In this document: positions 11,397 through 24,221 of the stretch, piece after piece
Layout of the letters: each line of letters opens with the position of its first letter
Numbering within the stretch: position 1 is the first letter of the stretch
From: Nectonema munidae
Lineage: Eukaryota; Nematomorpha; Nectonematoida; Nectonematidae
Assembly (NCBI GenBank): GCA_030549495.1
Contig: JAUIRK010000993.1
Span: forward strand, 62,001 to 126,000
Direction: 5' to 3'
Length of the DNA stretch: 64,000 nucleotides
The notes under the pieces: model-generated
What the model was told of the DNA's origin: nothing
What the model saw: only the letters and a program-made list of their open reading frames with translations
Database searches by the model: none
Position numbers and translations under genes: made by a program

Positions 11397-12704
11397 TAGG
11401 GCGAATAAAGTCAATAAAGTCAATTTTTTATTTTGTTTTTTAGTTTGTTAGAAACAATTATTTATTATATATTTACTTAATTTTCGATTATTTTTAAAAT
11501 TTTTTAAGGTCAATAAAGTAAATTTTTTTTCTTTTAAAAGTCAATAATTTTTTTTATGTCAATTTTTTTTTACAAACATTTTTGCTCAAGTTTTTCTCCA
11601 ATTGTTACAAGATGGGCAAGCTGGCTGAACGCTGCTTCTAACTACTGCGATCACTTAACAAAAATAAAAGAAATTGTAAATTTTTTTGAATGCAAAAATG
11701 GAATTTTGGTTAAGAAAGAGGAAGCATCAGTTGTTTAAAATGACATAAACAACTGCTTAACATAAAAGAAAACTATATTCAGTTAGGGCAGTTTGTTGAG
11801 TCAACTTCTTTTAGCATAAAAGATGCATCAAGACTTTTTACTCTATCAAGTTTGATCACGATGATTGTGGAGTTAAAAATTATTTGAATAAAAGGTTTGA
11901 AAAGAACGATATTAAAGATATTATAGAATTGAAAAAGCTAAACATTTCTCCCAGTACTTATGCAGAGTTACAAAATTGTCAAGCTACAACTTGTCCTGTA
12001 GAAAGATCATTTTCGATGTTAAAAAAGCTTCTAGCAAAAGATGGAAATTTTTCTTCTAATATATTTAATTATTTCCTTGTGTATTTCAATTCTTCTAAAT
12101 AAAAAAGCTTAAAATAATTTTTAAGTGAATTTTTTAACAAATAAAGTCAATATTTAGAAGTATAAGGGTCAATAACTTTGAAGTTTTTAAGTTAAAGTTT
12201 GTTCTTTTTATTATTTTTAGAAGAAAAAGAGGCCTTAAATGATTTTAAAAGTACTAAAAATCAGGATTGCGATGGCTGAGCCGCTCAATTTTTCTACATG
12301 GAATCGGAGGCGTAAAAATTTAAATACGCCTCCACTAACTGGCTCCGCATGATTTAACCACACACATTTCAAAAACGTTTTTTAGATGAAAGCTAGCGCA
12401 AATGTTAATTTCAAGTAAAACACGCATATATTCTCTAATCCTAACTGTTTTCTTGGTTATTTTTTATTAAATTTTTTAAAAATATACACTTAACTATAAG
12501 AGCGTGTTGGAACTCACACCGGAGCTAAAAAATATAACTCCGGAGCCAGAAATTTTTTTTCGTGGCTCCGAAACTCTGTTAAAGACGCTATCAGGCTTGT
12601 GTTCTTTTTTTGCAAGTTAAAAATACTTTTTTTTGAAAAAGTCAATTTTTTCTGCCAAAAAGTCAATATTTTTTGAGTTATTAGGTTAATTTTTGTTCGC
12701 CCTA
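11397..12704 (+). mobile_element. Second hAT element, decayed and internally deleted
   Basis: Termini TAGGGCGAATAAAG and, inverted, TAGGGCGAACAAAA bound about 1.3 kb. Two remnants of a different hAT transposase remain. One is at 11,590-11,738 (SPIVTRWASWLNAASNYCDH). The other is at 11,884-12,102 (TTCPVERSFSMLKKLLAKD), the C-terminal dimerisation region. Repeated GTCAATAAAG and AAAGTCAATTTTTT motifs sit under both ends. The flanking octamers do not match, so no target duplication can be shown. It lies only 60 bp from the preceding hAT. Confidence 0.75.
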
Positions 12705-15204
12705 GGATTACAATAGTCGAATTTGCTAACTACTCGCATTCATCCCATATATAACACATTTATAATAAACATATCATAACCCCTACATCATCTCTCTTCA
12801 TGTATAAAATAAACTTCACTTAACAAGTATAGGCAAAGAATAAAAACACAGCTTCCCCTTGGGAAAATTGTTAGGGCCAATTCACATGTAAATTTCTGGC
12901 GACGCTACTCGTTATTCAATTCAATTTATTTAAGCAAAAACGAAGTGTTTGTGGTGAAGGCAGAATAAAGAAATGACTTTTGGAAAAAATATTAAAAGTA
13001 TGTGTGTGTATATATATATAATAGGGTGGATGGAAAAATGTTTTTTCAAACATATGTAAAAAGTTGCTTTATTTAACGATATTTTTAAAAACACAGGTCA
13101 AAAATTTGCTTTTGTGATCGATTAAATAGCAGCAACTTTTTTTATATAATACCTTAACAAAAACGGTTTTTTTTGTGTTAAACATACATAACGTTCATAT
13201 AATAATATAATAATGTAACTATTATTATTATTATAATACTAATAATTAATTTTAATAATTTAACAAATTTTTAAAATATATTAATTTTTTCAAAATATTT
13301 TTTTATAAATTTTAAATAATTTTTTTAAATATTTTTTGATCTTTGCAACTCTAAATGTTTATCTAAAGGAATAGAGATGGGAGATGAATGCAAATGTGCA
13401 AAATAAAAAGAAAGTTCCACAAAAATAATGAATATTTTGGCCAGATCAGAACCAAAGAGAAATTAAAACCGGAAGCTTACAGAAGCATGAGACGAAACAT
13501 TTAAAAAAAAAAGAAAAAGAAATGAGCTCGCAGAAAACTATATTTCAAAATTTTAAATTTGCAAATAATGTTAAAAAAATTGAAGGTTCAAAGTCTGATA
13601 GCTAATGTGTTTCTGCTTTAAACATGGAAAGTTGGACTGTTCTAAAACTCTGTGATGATAGAGTAAATTATCCAAAATTATGTTAAGCTATGGATAGATC
13701 AAGAATAATCAACAGAGATGCTTTCTTAATTCTTAATTAAAAGATTTGAAACTGTTCAGCTGTAAAACAGTTCTTGTATCTTGCAAATTAATTCTATACA
13801 GAGCATTTTGAAAAAAAATGCAAATACCAAAGATCATTTGTATTTGCTTTGATAGGAAAATTGACAGAGCATTAGTAAAAGAATTAAACCAAAAGTATAT
13901 TGATTATTTACAAGCTAAAACTTTCAAGATACTTCCAAAGATAATTTTGACCCTATTGAATGAAAGTGATTCTAAAGATTCCATTAGTGCTATAGAGTAT
14001 GATGGAACAAGATTCAAAAATTCTCTTATCAAAAAATAAAATTTTATTTGAAAAAACCATTGCATTATTTAGTGTCTCCTGCAACAAATCAAAATTTTTT
14101 AAAGTATACCAAAGCAGTATATAGTTCCACTTCTGCTCCAAGGACGTCTAAAGACTCAGTTTTTAACGGTTTCACTTTTGATCCAAAAGACATTCTTAAC
14201 TCTTCGTTTCAATAAATTAAAGACAAAATCGATTAAATTATTATTTATTTTTTGAACTACTTATCAAATGATCAAAAAATATTTTATCAATATATGTTTG
14301 TTAGTTTAACAAGTTCTAAACTCACAAACCTTTAAAACAAAAGCACAAACCGCTCCTTTAAATCAAAGATATATACTACGATTTTATGTAAGTGTGTCAA
14401 ATCCACAAAATAATTTAACAAATTTCTTTTTTTTATTTTAAACTTGTGGGCTCCTTGGTTTAATTTAAATAATTGAAAAATGAAGATGGAGCAAAAAATT
14501 TAGTGATTAAAACAATCCTTAGTTTTATCATGCAGAAAACCTTTTAATTGCTGCAGCGATAGATAGGCAAAAATTTTTGTTGTTAAAATGGGAAAAATGA
14601 CTTTTCAATTAAAAAAAAGAATGCTCCAGTTAAAATTTTGATAAAAATATTGATATTGATTTCTATGACATTTTCAAGTAGTTGAAAGAAATAATTTTTG
14701 GAGAGGTTTCTTCTGCATGTAAAATGAATTTTTTTTATGATAAAATCTGCATTTTTACATTAGTATTTAAAAAAAGAATCTTATACAAAAAATAGAGCAA
14801 AATTATGCCTACACTCATAAATTTAAATAAAAGTTCTAACATGCTAACAATTAATAAAAAGGTCAATTTTTTCAGGTAATGTTCTAATGTATAGAAGCAA
14901 CTTCTGTTTTTACAATTTTTTTTAGATTTTTTCCTCACACCGTAATATATAATCTTTTAAAACATCTAGAGGGTGGACAAGGGAGACAACTCCTCATCAT
15001 TTTTAGTCACCATCTTCCCAAGAGGATGAAGACGTCCAATAACATCTCATAATTTTATTCATTATAATCAATTACATATTGCTGCCATTTAGGATAAAAT
15101 TTTTGAATTTTGCCATGAGTGTTTACATTGTGTTAGTTAACCACTAATATATGCATATAATTACATATTAAAATTTTGTTAAAATTTTCATTTACTATCT
15201 AAAT
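12705..15204. other. AT-rich stretch, no gene supported
   Basis: It contains a TG/TA microsatellite at about 12,999-13,022. An open frame at 13,818-14,039 (MQIPKIICICFDRK) sits in weakly coding-like DNA with further short in-frame pieces at 14,100-14,215. It may be a transposon scrap, but I do not recognise the family. Confidence 0.4.
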
Positions 15205-15612
15205 CAGTGATTCTCAACCTTTTTTCTCTTATGGACCATTTTCAAACTCGAAAATTTTTGTAGACCTTTTATTTTTATTACCACTAATAGTGGTATTATT
15301 CATCAAAAATATATGAATATGTAAGCCCGTTCTTAATCACTATTTTTTATTTGGTAGTCAATTAATTTTATATTGCATATATTTTAACTCTGCTTATATA
15401 TTATTATAAATTAGTTAAATTTCAAAAAATCAAATTTTAGTTAAAAATGAACATTTTTATTCTAAAAAATATATTGTTTAAGGTGAGCCTTGTACTTCAT
15501 GCTTTGAGGATAAACATGATAATTTTTTATATGGAACCTTTGCAAAATTAGGTGGACCTCTCATTTGAAATATTTTTGGGGCTCAACATGGACTACGTTG
15601 ATTAAACAAAAA
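15205..15612. mobile_element. Degenerate hAT-like MITE
   Basis: The left end CAGTGATTCTCAACCTTTTT matches a very common hAT MITE terminus. The right boundary near 15,590-15,612 (ACGTTGATTAAAC) is a worn inverted counterpart. Mirrored GGTGGACC and TGGACCA motifs occur inside. No clean target duplication is seen. Confidence 0.5.
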
Positions 15613-17745
15613 AAAAGCTGAATAAAAAATTAAGGTGATACAAAAATCTTTCCTTGTATCTTCTTTAAAGATGTATTTTTTTAGAAGAGAAAATAAATTA
15701 AACTTTTACTTCGATGATAATATTACGATAAAAATTATTACCAAAGTATCTTAATAAATTTTTTCACTTTTTTTAAAAAAATACTTTATCAAAAGGGTGT
15801 ATGAAAGTAAGAAATTCAAGTTTCATTTGTAGAAATATAATTTGGAGTTTAAATGATGTATTACCCAAATTTTTCATTTGAGCACCAGACTTCACGCCAA
15901 AATCTAAAATATAAGTAATTATAATGAAGTAAAATTGGTATCTACAAAAATTGAAATTTATTTTTTACGATGAATGCTTTTAAATGATATGTGTTTGGAA
16001 TACGTGATATGATTCACACACTACGATCTATTATAATGAAGGACTCTACTTGAAATATCGGGACCCTCTGAGGGAAATACAATCAAAAATGGTTCAATGA
16101 GAAAAAATAATGGAGGTAGCAAAGTATTAAGCTTGAAACAAGTATACAACGTTTCAAGTGAAAGCTGTGTTGCGATGAAGGAAGGTTTTAGGAACAAAAT
16201 TTAACTATAGTTAGTTATGCATTTGTTTCACGGTCCTTAACTTCTGCCATTTTTATATTTTAATACTCATTCTAGTAAAAATTGATCATCATTTTCTCAA
16301 TATGTAGATAGAGAAATTTGGATGGAGAATCGAATTTCAGCAACTATCTCGTTAAATAGACACGGGCAGTGAGGTATTCAAAGGGAGATAACGACCTTTT
16401 ATAAAATGAAGTATCTATATCTTTTATATTTGTTTGCATTCCAGTTCATTTGAAATTGTAGTTGTTTTTATAAATAGATATACTATATTAGAAATTTAAT
16501 ATTTTGAAAACAATCTAGAACAATTCCACTAAAACTATTAAAAAAGCCTTTAATAAACACTTTGCTTTCTCACCATCGTCCCATATTGAATCTATCATAA
16601 CCCTTTTCTAATAATAACACTTTAGAAATTTTGTTACTTCAGCGAATTTCCGCCTACAAATTAAAAGCATTATGTGATTGGTGAAGGAAGATATGATTAA
16701 TATTCAATGAATTAATTCATCATATTTCCTAGATGAGAGGAGATATAAATCTAAAAGTTATTTGCATGCCATGAAAATTGCTCTTTCTTTGTAGAACTTA
16801 ATCCCTCGCCAGAAGTCTTATACTCGTGTATTCAATTCGTTGCCTTCATTTCTCTCTCTTCATGTAAACGGCTTGTACAACACAAGCATACATAGATATT
16901 ATATTCTGAAGATTGTAAGCGTGAGAATAAAATAGATTAGTTTGATATTTGGTATTGATTTGTTCAAGTTTAGAAAAATGCACATATTAAAAATTTTTCA
17001 AGGAAAGTTTATTGTGGGCATTCTATTTCCAGGTCAAAATATTTTATAGATATTTTTTATCTCTAATCAAAGATATAAAATAAACTGTATAATTTATACT
17101 ACTCAAAATGGTTTAATATATTTCTAAATGATGCTAACGTTTACTAAGGAATTTTACATAAATCACATTAAAATTTTCGTGTTTTTACAATTTAAGACTT
17201 TTTTATGAGTGGCAAAACATATGTTGTTCAATATATGGATAAAATTTTTTGACTACTTGTAAATCATTTTATGTAATTTCAAGAGGTGATAAAGAAGAGA
17301 GGAATCTTTTGATTTATACATTATTTTAAAAGCATTTGATAAAACAAACTTGGTAACTATGGTGCATGAAAATAAAGATTCAATACGTCTTTAAAGTTTG
17401 TAAAAATGATAAATAAAAGTTTTAAAAAGTTTGCCTCCAAAGAAACTATTTTGAGGACTACCTGAACACGTTACCTACTCCTTTCAGCCATTGAATTTCA
17501 AAAATTAGTTCGCTTTACTTTCTGAATGAACTTTGTTAAAAAAGACGACTTTTATTTCCCGGGTCATTCAAAATTTTTTTTGGGTCGAAATTTTTGGGGT
17601 TATGAATACACATTTTATATTTTGTGGATAAATTTCTCATTCATATGTCGATGGATATTTTAACAAAATTTGGACTCCGAAAAATTTGATACAAAATATG
17701 AAAAAGTTATGTCAAATGGAATAGAATATTGATAAAAGAGCACAC
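15613..17745. other. Intron sequence, no gene seen
   Basis: AT-rich intronic DNA between CUB 3 second-half and CUB 4 first-half exons. No recognisable genes or repeats. Confidence 0.5.
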
Positions 17746-17933
17746 CTTCAAGGAAACGGTAGTGAATCTTGAATCCTCTAACGTTCCCAGAAGTGTAAGC
17801 TCTGAATGTTAATGTCAATTCGGATTGTGAAGACATGATCGTAGGAGGCAGTTTGGAAGCGCAATACTCATCTATGTCCGATTTCATGTTGTTCACTTCC
17901 ACCGTCACTTCCAGAACATCTACATCGACACAA
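17746..17933 (-). CDS. sol-1: CUB 3, second half (SOL-1-like exon)
   Basis: A 188-bp exon begins after a TTTTAAG acceptor and ends at a GTGTGC donor, the weakest donor in this set. It encodes CVDVDVLEVTVEVNN, then the fourth cysteine (DEYCASKLPPT), the strand SELTLTFRAYTSG and NVRGFKIHYRFLEG, the closing strand. The first codon is completed by the 31,050 exon. The last base joins the 8,545 exon to give Val-Cys. Cysteine positions and the closing G-F-K/Y pattern match the CUB fold. Confidence 0.9.
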
Positions 17934-18369
17934 CTTAAAAGGAATGAGTAAAAAAATTTCTATATTATATATTCTAGACAGGTGGCTAGCACACTTTTAA
18001 AAAAGTTCAAAACTAAAAAATGTTCCTTATGTATAATTCAAAAATTTTCAGTTATATGAGATCTTAATCCAACTAAAATATGAACTTAAACCAGAAATAT
18101 TTTGCACTTGTATACTTCTTCGCACATTAAAAGTATGCATTTTAGTTATTTTATTTTAAATGGCTTTTTATACTCATGTTCATTTCAAAATTTGTTTTTT
18201 GCCAATTTTTTTAATGTTAAAGCGGGGTGGGGGTATATAAGCGTGAAAAATTTCATTATAAGGCCTCGCCAAAACAAATTTTTTTCAATGTGATTTATTT
18301 AAAAGTAAAAACACGCTTTATGAGGAATAACTCATTAAAATCCATAAATTAGAAAAAAAGTCTAAGAAA

Positions 18370-18766
18370 GGATAATGAGCAACAAGTAACAAACTATCGA
18401 TCATAAGTTTCAAAAATTTTGGAAAATATCTTACATGCTCAGATTGTTCATTATCTAGATTCTAGAATCTAAATGTTTTTTATATGATTTACAATGAGAA
18501 TTATTCTGGGTTGTTACACTCATTTTATATTAAAAAAATCTTTAATTATCTTGAAAATAAAAAAGATATTGTGTTTGTTTTCTTCGATTTGAGTCGAGCT
18601 TTTGACTTTGTATGCCATAGTTTGATACTTAAGAAACTAAATTCGTATGGGTTTGGGTAAGATGCATTAAAATTTTTCTTCTACTATATCTCCGTTAGAA
18701 CACAAATAATATTCATCCATAGCTGCGAATCTTATGAATCTGAGTTAATCTAAAGTTCTGTTTATA
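18370..18766 (+). pseudogene. LINE reverse transcriptase fragment (Jockey/CR1-like)
   Basis: The plus strand encodes FVFFDLSRAFDFVCHSLILK followed by KLNSYGFG. This is reverse-transcriptase motif A (F-D-L-S-R-A-F-D) and the adjacent helix. A worn preceding segment reads NFGKYL and then HFILKKS. Stops interrupt the frame and the rest of the LINE is absent. A TTAA-flanked MITE begins directly at 18,767. The family resembles the longer LINE at 37.4-40.9k (FFDLSHAFD there). Confidence 0.75.
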
Positions 18767-18904
18767 TTAACCGGTTATCGACCACAGTCAACATATGTCG
18801 ACTTTACAAAAATGTGAATCGTCTGCGTTTATTAATGCTTTTAAATACTAATCTTCTGCTTTGCATTAGATATCCTCTGATTATTCTTGTCGATAACGGG
18901 TTAA
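18767..18904. mobile_element. TTAA-flanked MITE, copy A
   Basis: A 138-bp unit has perfect-looking ends TTAACCGGTTATCGAC and GTCGATAACGGGTTAA in inverted orientation, each starting with TTAA, the piggyBac-type target. It has internal CGTCTG and TCTGCTTTGCATTAGATATC. Relatives lie at 25,405, 25,635 and 27,966. Confidence 0.75.
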
Positions 18905-18969
18905 TCTAAGTTTTTTATTTAGAAAGATAAGTACTTAGATATTTGATAATGCGTTTTTATTTTAAATAA

Positions 18970-19072
18970 CTTATAAATATAAGTGAAATGTAATTTTTTT
19001 GCAACTACTTTTATATTTGTAGTTAAAGATCCGCATGTCGCTCACAAACCGAACTTTGCAGACTCCTGTTGT
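18970..19072 (-). mobile_element. hAT MITE end fragment
   Basis: Read on the minus strand from 19,072, CAGGAGTCTGCAAAGTTCGG then GAGCGACATGCGGATC matches the typical terminal region of hAT MITEs (CAGGGGTCTGCAA type). Only one end is present. The open frame it creates on the minus strand (GVCKVRFVSD) is a by-product, not a gene. Confidence 0.5.
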
Positions 19073-20219
19073 AGACACAAAGCCAAACTCCATTCTTCTT
19101 TGACTAAAATAATGACTATTGATTGAAGCGGAAAGAAAGAACGACATTCTGTCAATCAATTTGAAAGTGAGTTGGAAAGGTGATAAAAAATAAAATTCTG
19201 TTTTTATTTAATTCATTCAAAAGTTAGTGTGAGTGAGCTTTAGTATAATAAAATTTAGGTCAATATTTATAGAATAAAACACGTTGAACAACATACAAAC
19301 TATAACTTACTGACCTTTTAATTAGGGTTGCACCTAGCCCACTTTGCCAATAAATCCGTCTCTGTTATTTTAGCCGATATATAGGCTACACGTATCCGCC
19401 AATCATATATGCTGTGATATGGTTGGTTGATAAGAGTATGACATACGAGTTGGTATAAAACACATACTTATGTGATGGCGTCACAGTACATTAACTTTTT
19501 CTTTTTTTTTCATTTCTCTCAACAATGTGAATATTACAAGATAATATAATTTGCTAGAGATATTATTTATATACAGTCAAATCTCTCAAAACCGAAAAGT
19601 CTTAGGGGTAACAAAAATATCCGCTTTGTTGTATATACAGGGTTTTGATTGGTTCCAATACAATCGTTATTATTTCAACTCTATATCAATCTAAATCTCA
19701 GGAAGATTAAAGCAACATTAAAAAGATTTGTTTATATACCCTTATCTTGGTTGAAATAAAAAAATGAATCACAAAACCTTTTTCTTAAATGTAAATAATT
19801 ACATCGATTTTAACAAAAAAAACAAACTATAATTATTAAAAGAGTTTGTCTTGTATTTAATTTACTTTTAAGTTTTAACCATGGATAAATTGTTAATTTT
19901 TGTTAATTGATTGAGATGTAGCAGAATGCTAGGATCTTGTGAACAGGCAAAGTCTTCAAGTTCTTCCAAAATATTTTGTACTCTTGTGAGAGTTAATCTG
20001 GGGCGTAAGGTGACTTCAATGTGACATGAGAAAGGTGAGTTGCAACATGTCGCGTTGTCCAGAAATAGCAAGGTTTTTCTTTTTTTTGTCGTTTCATCTC
20101 TTTATTAAGCTCTGTTAACCACTCGGTAAAAATTAGAGAGGTCATTGATGTTTTTTGTTGATTTTTTGAAATTTCATGAATAATGAAATTTCTCCAATGA
20201 AAGGATCAAGAAAGTATAA

Positions 20220-20297
20220 ATAATGTTGCTTGAGTTTTTTAATTTTTTAAATTGTGCCCCTAACCCTGTGCCCCCTATCAACTTTTTCTGGCTACGC
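20220..20297 (-). mobile_element. Solo hAT-like terminus
   Basis: CTGGCTACGCCACTG at about 20,281-20,295 is the inverse of the CAGTGGCGTAGCCAG terminus common to hAT MITEs, preceded by a GC-rich GCCCCTAACCCTGTGCCCCC tract. No matching left end was seen. Confidence 0.45.
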
Positions 20298-20652
20298 CAC
20301 TGATTATATATCATTTTTAATTCTATTTTTTCTTTTTCCAATTCTATATTGTCTAATTAAAAATGAAAAAAATTAAGGAAGAAAAAAAAATTGTAATCAT
20401 TTAATTGATAAATTCCTTGTGAAAAATTCATAAAATTTTATCTAAAAAAAATAAAATATCGAAAAATAGTATAAATATAAATGACACATGCCAATAAAAT
20501 GTAAGCAGGACAAAATTAAAAATCATTTTCAAATAGAGTTAAAAATGACAAAATAGAATTAAAAAAGAAAGAATTTAAAAGTAAAAATTCAGAAACTACA
20601 TATGTTACTTATCATATATTATACCACTTAAAATACGTTGTTCAATCCTATT

Positions 20653-21124
20653 TAGGGATTGCACCCGAAGGCTTTTTTCCCTCTTCAGGGAGCGGGGACT
20701 CTGAAGTAAATTTTTTCTCACCCCGGGGATTCCCCTGCGAAAAAATAATTTTTTATCAAGAAGAACACTAAAATTTTGAAATGATTTATTCAAAATTGTT
20801 CAAATAATAAAATTTTAAAAACAATAATCCTGAGAGAGTCTGTTTTTTTTACAATTTGAATCATGATGAATTATAAATAATACATATAGCTTTGAAATAC
20901 ACCTACATAATACATAAATACCACCCCATATGAATTGTTTACAAGTTGATTCACATAATACATAAATTATCTATCATATAATGTAAAAATATGATTATAA
21001 CTGTGAATTTAATCTTGTATTTTTTCCCCCGGGAAAAAAGAGTTTTTCCCCTAGGAGCGGGGAGGCTTTTTTTTCGTCTTTTCCACGGGGAGACGGGGAC
21101 GGGGTCCCCGGGATGCAATCTCTA
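20653..21124. mobile_element. 472-bp nonautonomous hAT element with perfect TSD
   Basis: The ends TAGGGATTGCACCCGAAGG and, inverted, TAGAGATTGCATCCCGGGG bound the element. A perfect 8-bp direct repeat ATCCTATT flanks it (20,645-20,652 and 21,125-21,132). Both sub-terminal regions are unusually GC-rich for this window (GGGGAGACGGGGACGGGG), while the core is AT-rich and non-coding. Confidence 0.92.
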
Positions 21125-23357
21125 ATCCTATTAATAAAAATACAATTAATATTATATGTTCCTGTGTAATTAAAATTTCTATTTTTTGTTATTTCATATA
21201 TATATAATGCGTAAATACATTACTTTTGGTCAATTTGCTTATCAGTGTACCCTTATTTTATAGATTACTATTTTTTTTTATCGTTTAAATAAAAAATTTT
21301 TTACTATTTATTGGTTTTTATTTTAAGCTTGGAATAGTAAATACGCTAACGTCGACAAATGTAGACAGTAATTGTCGTTATCGAATATATTTTGCACTTT
21401 TGATCTAACTTATCTCAAAACATTTTTGTCATTTATGTTTCGTTAAAAATAAAATATATCATTTTATTGTCGTGTGCCTTATTTCAGTTTATAAGTATTT
21501 TCTTTTGTTTCCATAGCATCTATGACTTAAATTTTTCCATCCACTTTTTTTAACTTTTTTTATATGCATCGATAAAATATTTTTCCCACTCCAAACTAGT
21601 CTTTGGAATAATTGAGATGAAGGTATATACAACTTTAATATGAAAATAATGTAAGTTTGGAGTCAGAAAAAAGTGTGATAAACAAGAAACAGATATTCTT
21701 GGACCATAAATTTAATAAAATGCTGAATTTTTTTAGAAACATGAAAATTTTCTTATAACGATTAAGCATGGCCTCGTTAGTTTAGATCCTAAAAACAATT
21801 AGCAGAATTAATTGGAGAAAAGAAATAAGTTTAACTATCAAAACAAAAAAAGAAATATTTTTACAAAACCTACTCAACCTGATCTATGTTTTTTGAACAT
21901 TTTGTTTGCAGAAGATCAATGTTGGTATGCTCAAATTCTGAACATTATGAGTAAATGGGGAAGAAGTTTCAACGCTGTTATGAAATGGGAGCGTTAATAG
22001 GCATAGTGCACGCTGAGAACAAAAATTTTGAAATGTTTCAATTATATTCATATAAAAAAAAAAGGAATCGATTTATTGATTTTTCTAACTTCTATATAAA
22101 TAATAAAATTCAAAAAAGTAAAATATATGCAATAAAAAATTTAAAGAGCGCATGAAAGATAAATAAAGGAAATTAAAATACAAACTGGCGATAATCTACA
22201 ATCTACATCAATAGTTCTAAAGAACAGACAAACTCTAACTGAGGAGATCAGAAGAGATAAACTATAAATATTTTATTTAAGTATAAAAATCATGAAGCTT
22301 TTTTATCTGTTATTAAATGTGTATAGGTCTACTATTAAAATATTCTATCTTGAAGCCTTGAATCTGTTAGCCTTGACTGAACACTGATAAGGAAGAAATT
22401 TGAAAATTTTTGATTTGAAATTTATAATTATTTTAATGTAAATTTTTTTAATGCAATTTTTTCAAATCTAAACTTTACGCCAGATAATTTTGGAAAGGAA
22501 AAGTGTGGAATTAAATTTTGATAAATGATCAATATGGTTGCTGTAAGTTATAAGGGTGAGCGCCACAGATCTACACACTACGTTTTATTCCGTTATTTCA
22601 AGTTTACAAATAGATTTAAAGGGAGTAATTCCTTAATTATATTTCCTGCAAAGTCTTAACTATGAAATTTGAAAGTAAAATATATGAGATATGTTTTCCT
22701 TATTTACCAATGAGGAGTAAAACATAAGAAGATAGTTAACAAATCAGATATTAGATAAGAAATTTGCGTTTCTTAAATTATGGCCCAAAGATTGCGAGCA
22801 TTCTTGGTCCTCTTTTAGCCTGCTACTTCTTTAAATAGTATCATTAAAGAGTCTATGATCTACCAAACATCTTTTCAAAAAACAAAACACTTTCTTATCT
22901 TCGTAAAAACAGATGATTTGTCATATTATTGAACATTTTAACTTATGTATATCATTTACTCCACCGTCCATTTTTCGAAGTCAAAGATTGATAAAACAAC
23001 TCTATAAGTTGAATAAAGAATTTAGACGTAGACGCTAAATTTTTAATGTTTTATACGTGGGGTGTTTTAACATTTATAGTTAATTGGTAAAAAGATTAGT
23101 ATTTGAGAGCAAGAAATGTTTGGAATATTGAAGGATATAGGGGCGTGCATTGAAAAGTTTGATAGAACATCATCAACATCATCATAACAAAGTGAAACAA
23201 GTTTTCAGGCAAGGTAAATTTTGTCTTTGTACAACTTCACATTGAAAAGCATATAATTTTTTTTAATTCTTTAAAACTTTTCAAAAAAGTACGATTTATT
23301 CAGAATCATTTTTAATAAAATGTATATAAAATGGGGCTGGGTCATCTTGAAAAAAGG
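21125..23357. other. AT-rich stretch with one coding-like scrap
   Basis: No intact gene. It contains the weak Tudor-like scrap at 21,830-22,153. The rest is unrecognised intronic DNA. Confidence 0.4.
21830..22153 (+). pseudogene. Possible Tudor-domain-like relic
   Basis: One frame reads PDLCFLNILFAEDQCWYAQIL and the next reads RFIDFSNFYINNKIQ. Together they recall the Tudor pattern (Cys-x-A-x-F/W-x-E-D-x-x-W-Y-x-A, then F-I-D-Y-G-N). A frame change near 21,990 separates the two. The match is short, the DNA is AT-rich, and the resemblance could be chance. If real it would be a pseudogene or a transposon-carried domain. Confidence 0.2.
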
Positions 23358-23650
23358 AATGAAACAAATTAATAGACCGTAAAACTTTTGTTCATGGAAA
23401 AAAAGAAAACAAAAACCATTTTAAAGATAAATTTTCGAACACTATGGTCATCAATAGATCATCATACTGTTGGAAAATTAAATAGAAAAAGCAGTGCGAG
23501 GAGTTTATATTTTTAGTTATACCTCCTAGCACTTAATTTTCCAACGCTATGATGATCTGTTGATGACCATGGGGGTCGAAAATTTATCTTTAAAAGGGTT
23601 TTTGTTTCCTTTTTTCCATGAATAAAAGTTTTATTGCCTATTAATTCATT
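23358..23650. repeat. Fold-back (palindromic) element, older
   Basis: Arms of about 125 bases are inverted copies with many differences. For example, AAAACTTTTGTTCATGGAAA pairs with the inverse of TTTCCATGAATAAAAGTTTT, and CACTATGGTCATCAA pairs with TTGATGACCATGGGG. The centre is TTTATATTTTTAGTTATA. The left arm has an extra block of about 13 bases. No target duplication was recognised. Confidence 0.75.
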
Positions 23651-24221
23651 TTTAATAATAATATTAATAATAAAGAATAGTAACAAAAAATGGATAATTT
23701 AAAATCTTTATGATAAAGCAGCATTTCGTGGAGTTCTAAAAATCATTTGAATGTACGATCCTACTGTAGATACAAAATTTTTGTCCCTCAGAATAGCTTT
23801 GAGTGCAAAATATTGTAATATTTAAAAATTTTAAATAAAAAATTAGGCTTCTACTGTTATTTAGTAAGGATTTTACAATTTTTTTAAATAGTTCAGACAA
23901 AATTAGATTCCTTAGAAAAGGAAAAATGAATGAAAAGTTTAACTTCGATACTAATTGCAACAACGCACCATTCGACTGACTTATACAACCGCTATCAATT
24001 GAAGGATTATTATTATAGATCGATAGTCATCTGAATATAAGCTATTATTATACATGATAGAATTATCTGAAATTGAAATTACAATACCTTACTTACAGAC
24101 TCACATTTTGTGAATTTATTATCATTTAAAATCAATAAGTATTATCAATACCATTCTAAAGTATGTTATGTATTTTAAGAAGTGTGCTAATTTTGTTCAT
24201 ACCAAGTAATCTTTTGATCAG

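Noticed and set aside
13818-14039. Open frame MQIPKIICICFDRK as a gene
   Set aside because: No recognised domain and it sits in broken, AT-rich text; at best a repeat scrap.
18971-19159. Minus-strand open frame with GVCKVRFVSD, resembling a CUB second half
   Set aside because: The same DNA matches a common hAT MITE terminus (CAGGAGTCTGCAAAGTTCGG), it lacks CUB cysteine spacing, and the CUB 3 exons already join in phase without it.
19323-19420. TAGGGTTGCACC as a hAT terminus
   Set aside because: No matching inverted end or duplication within 2 kb.
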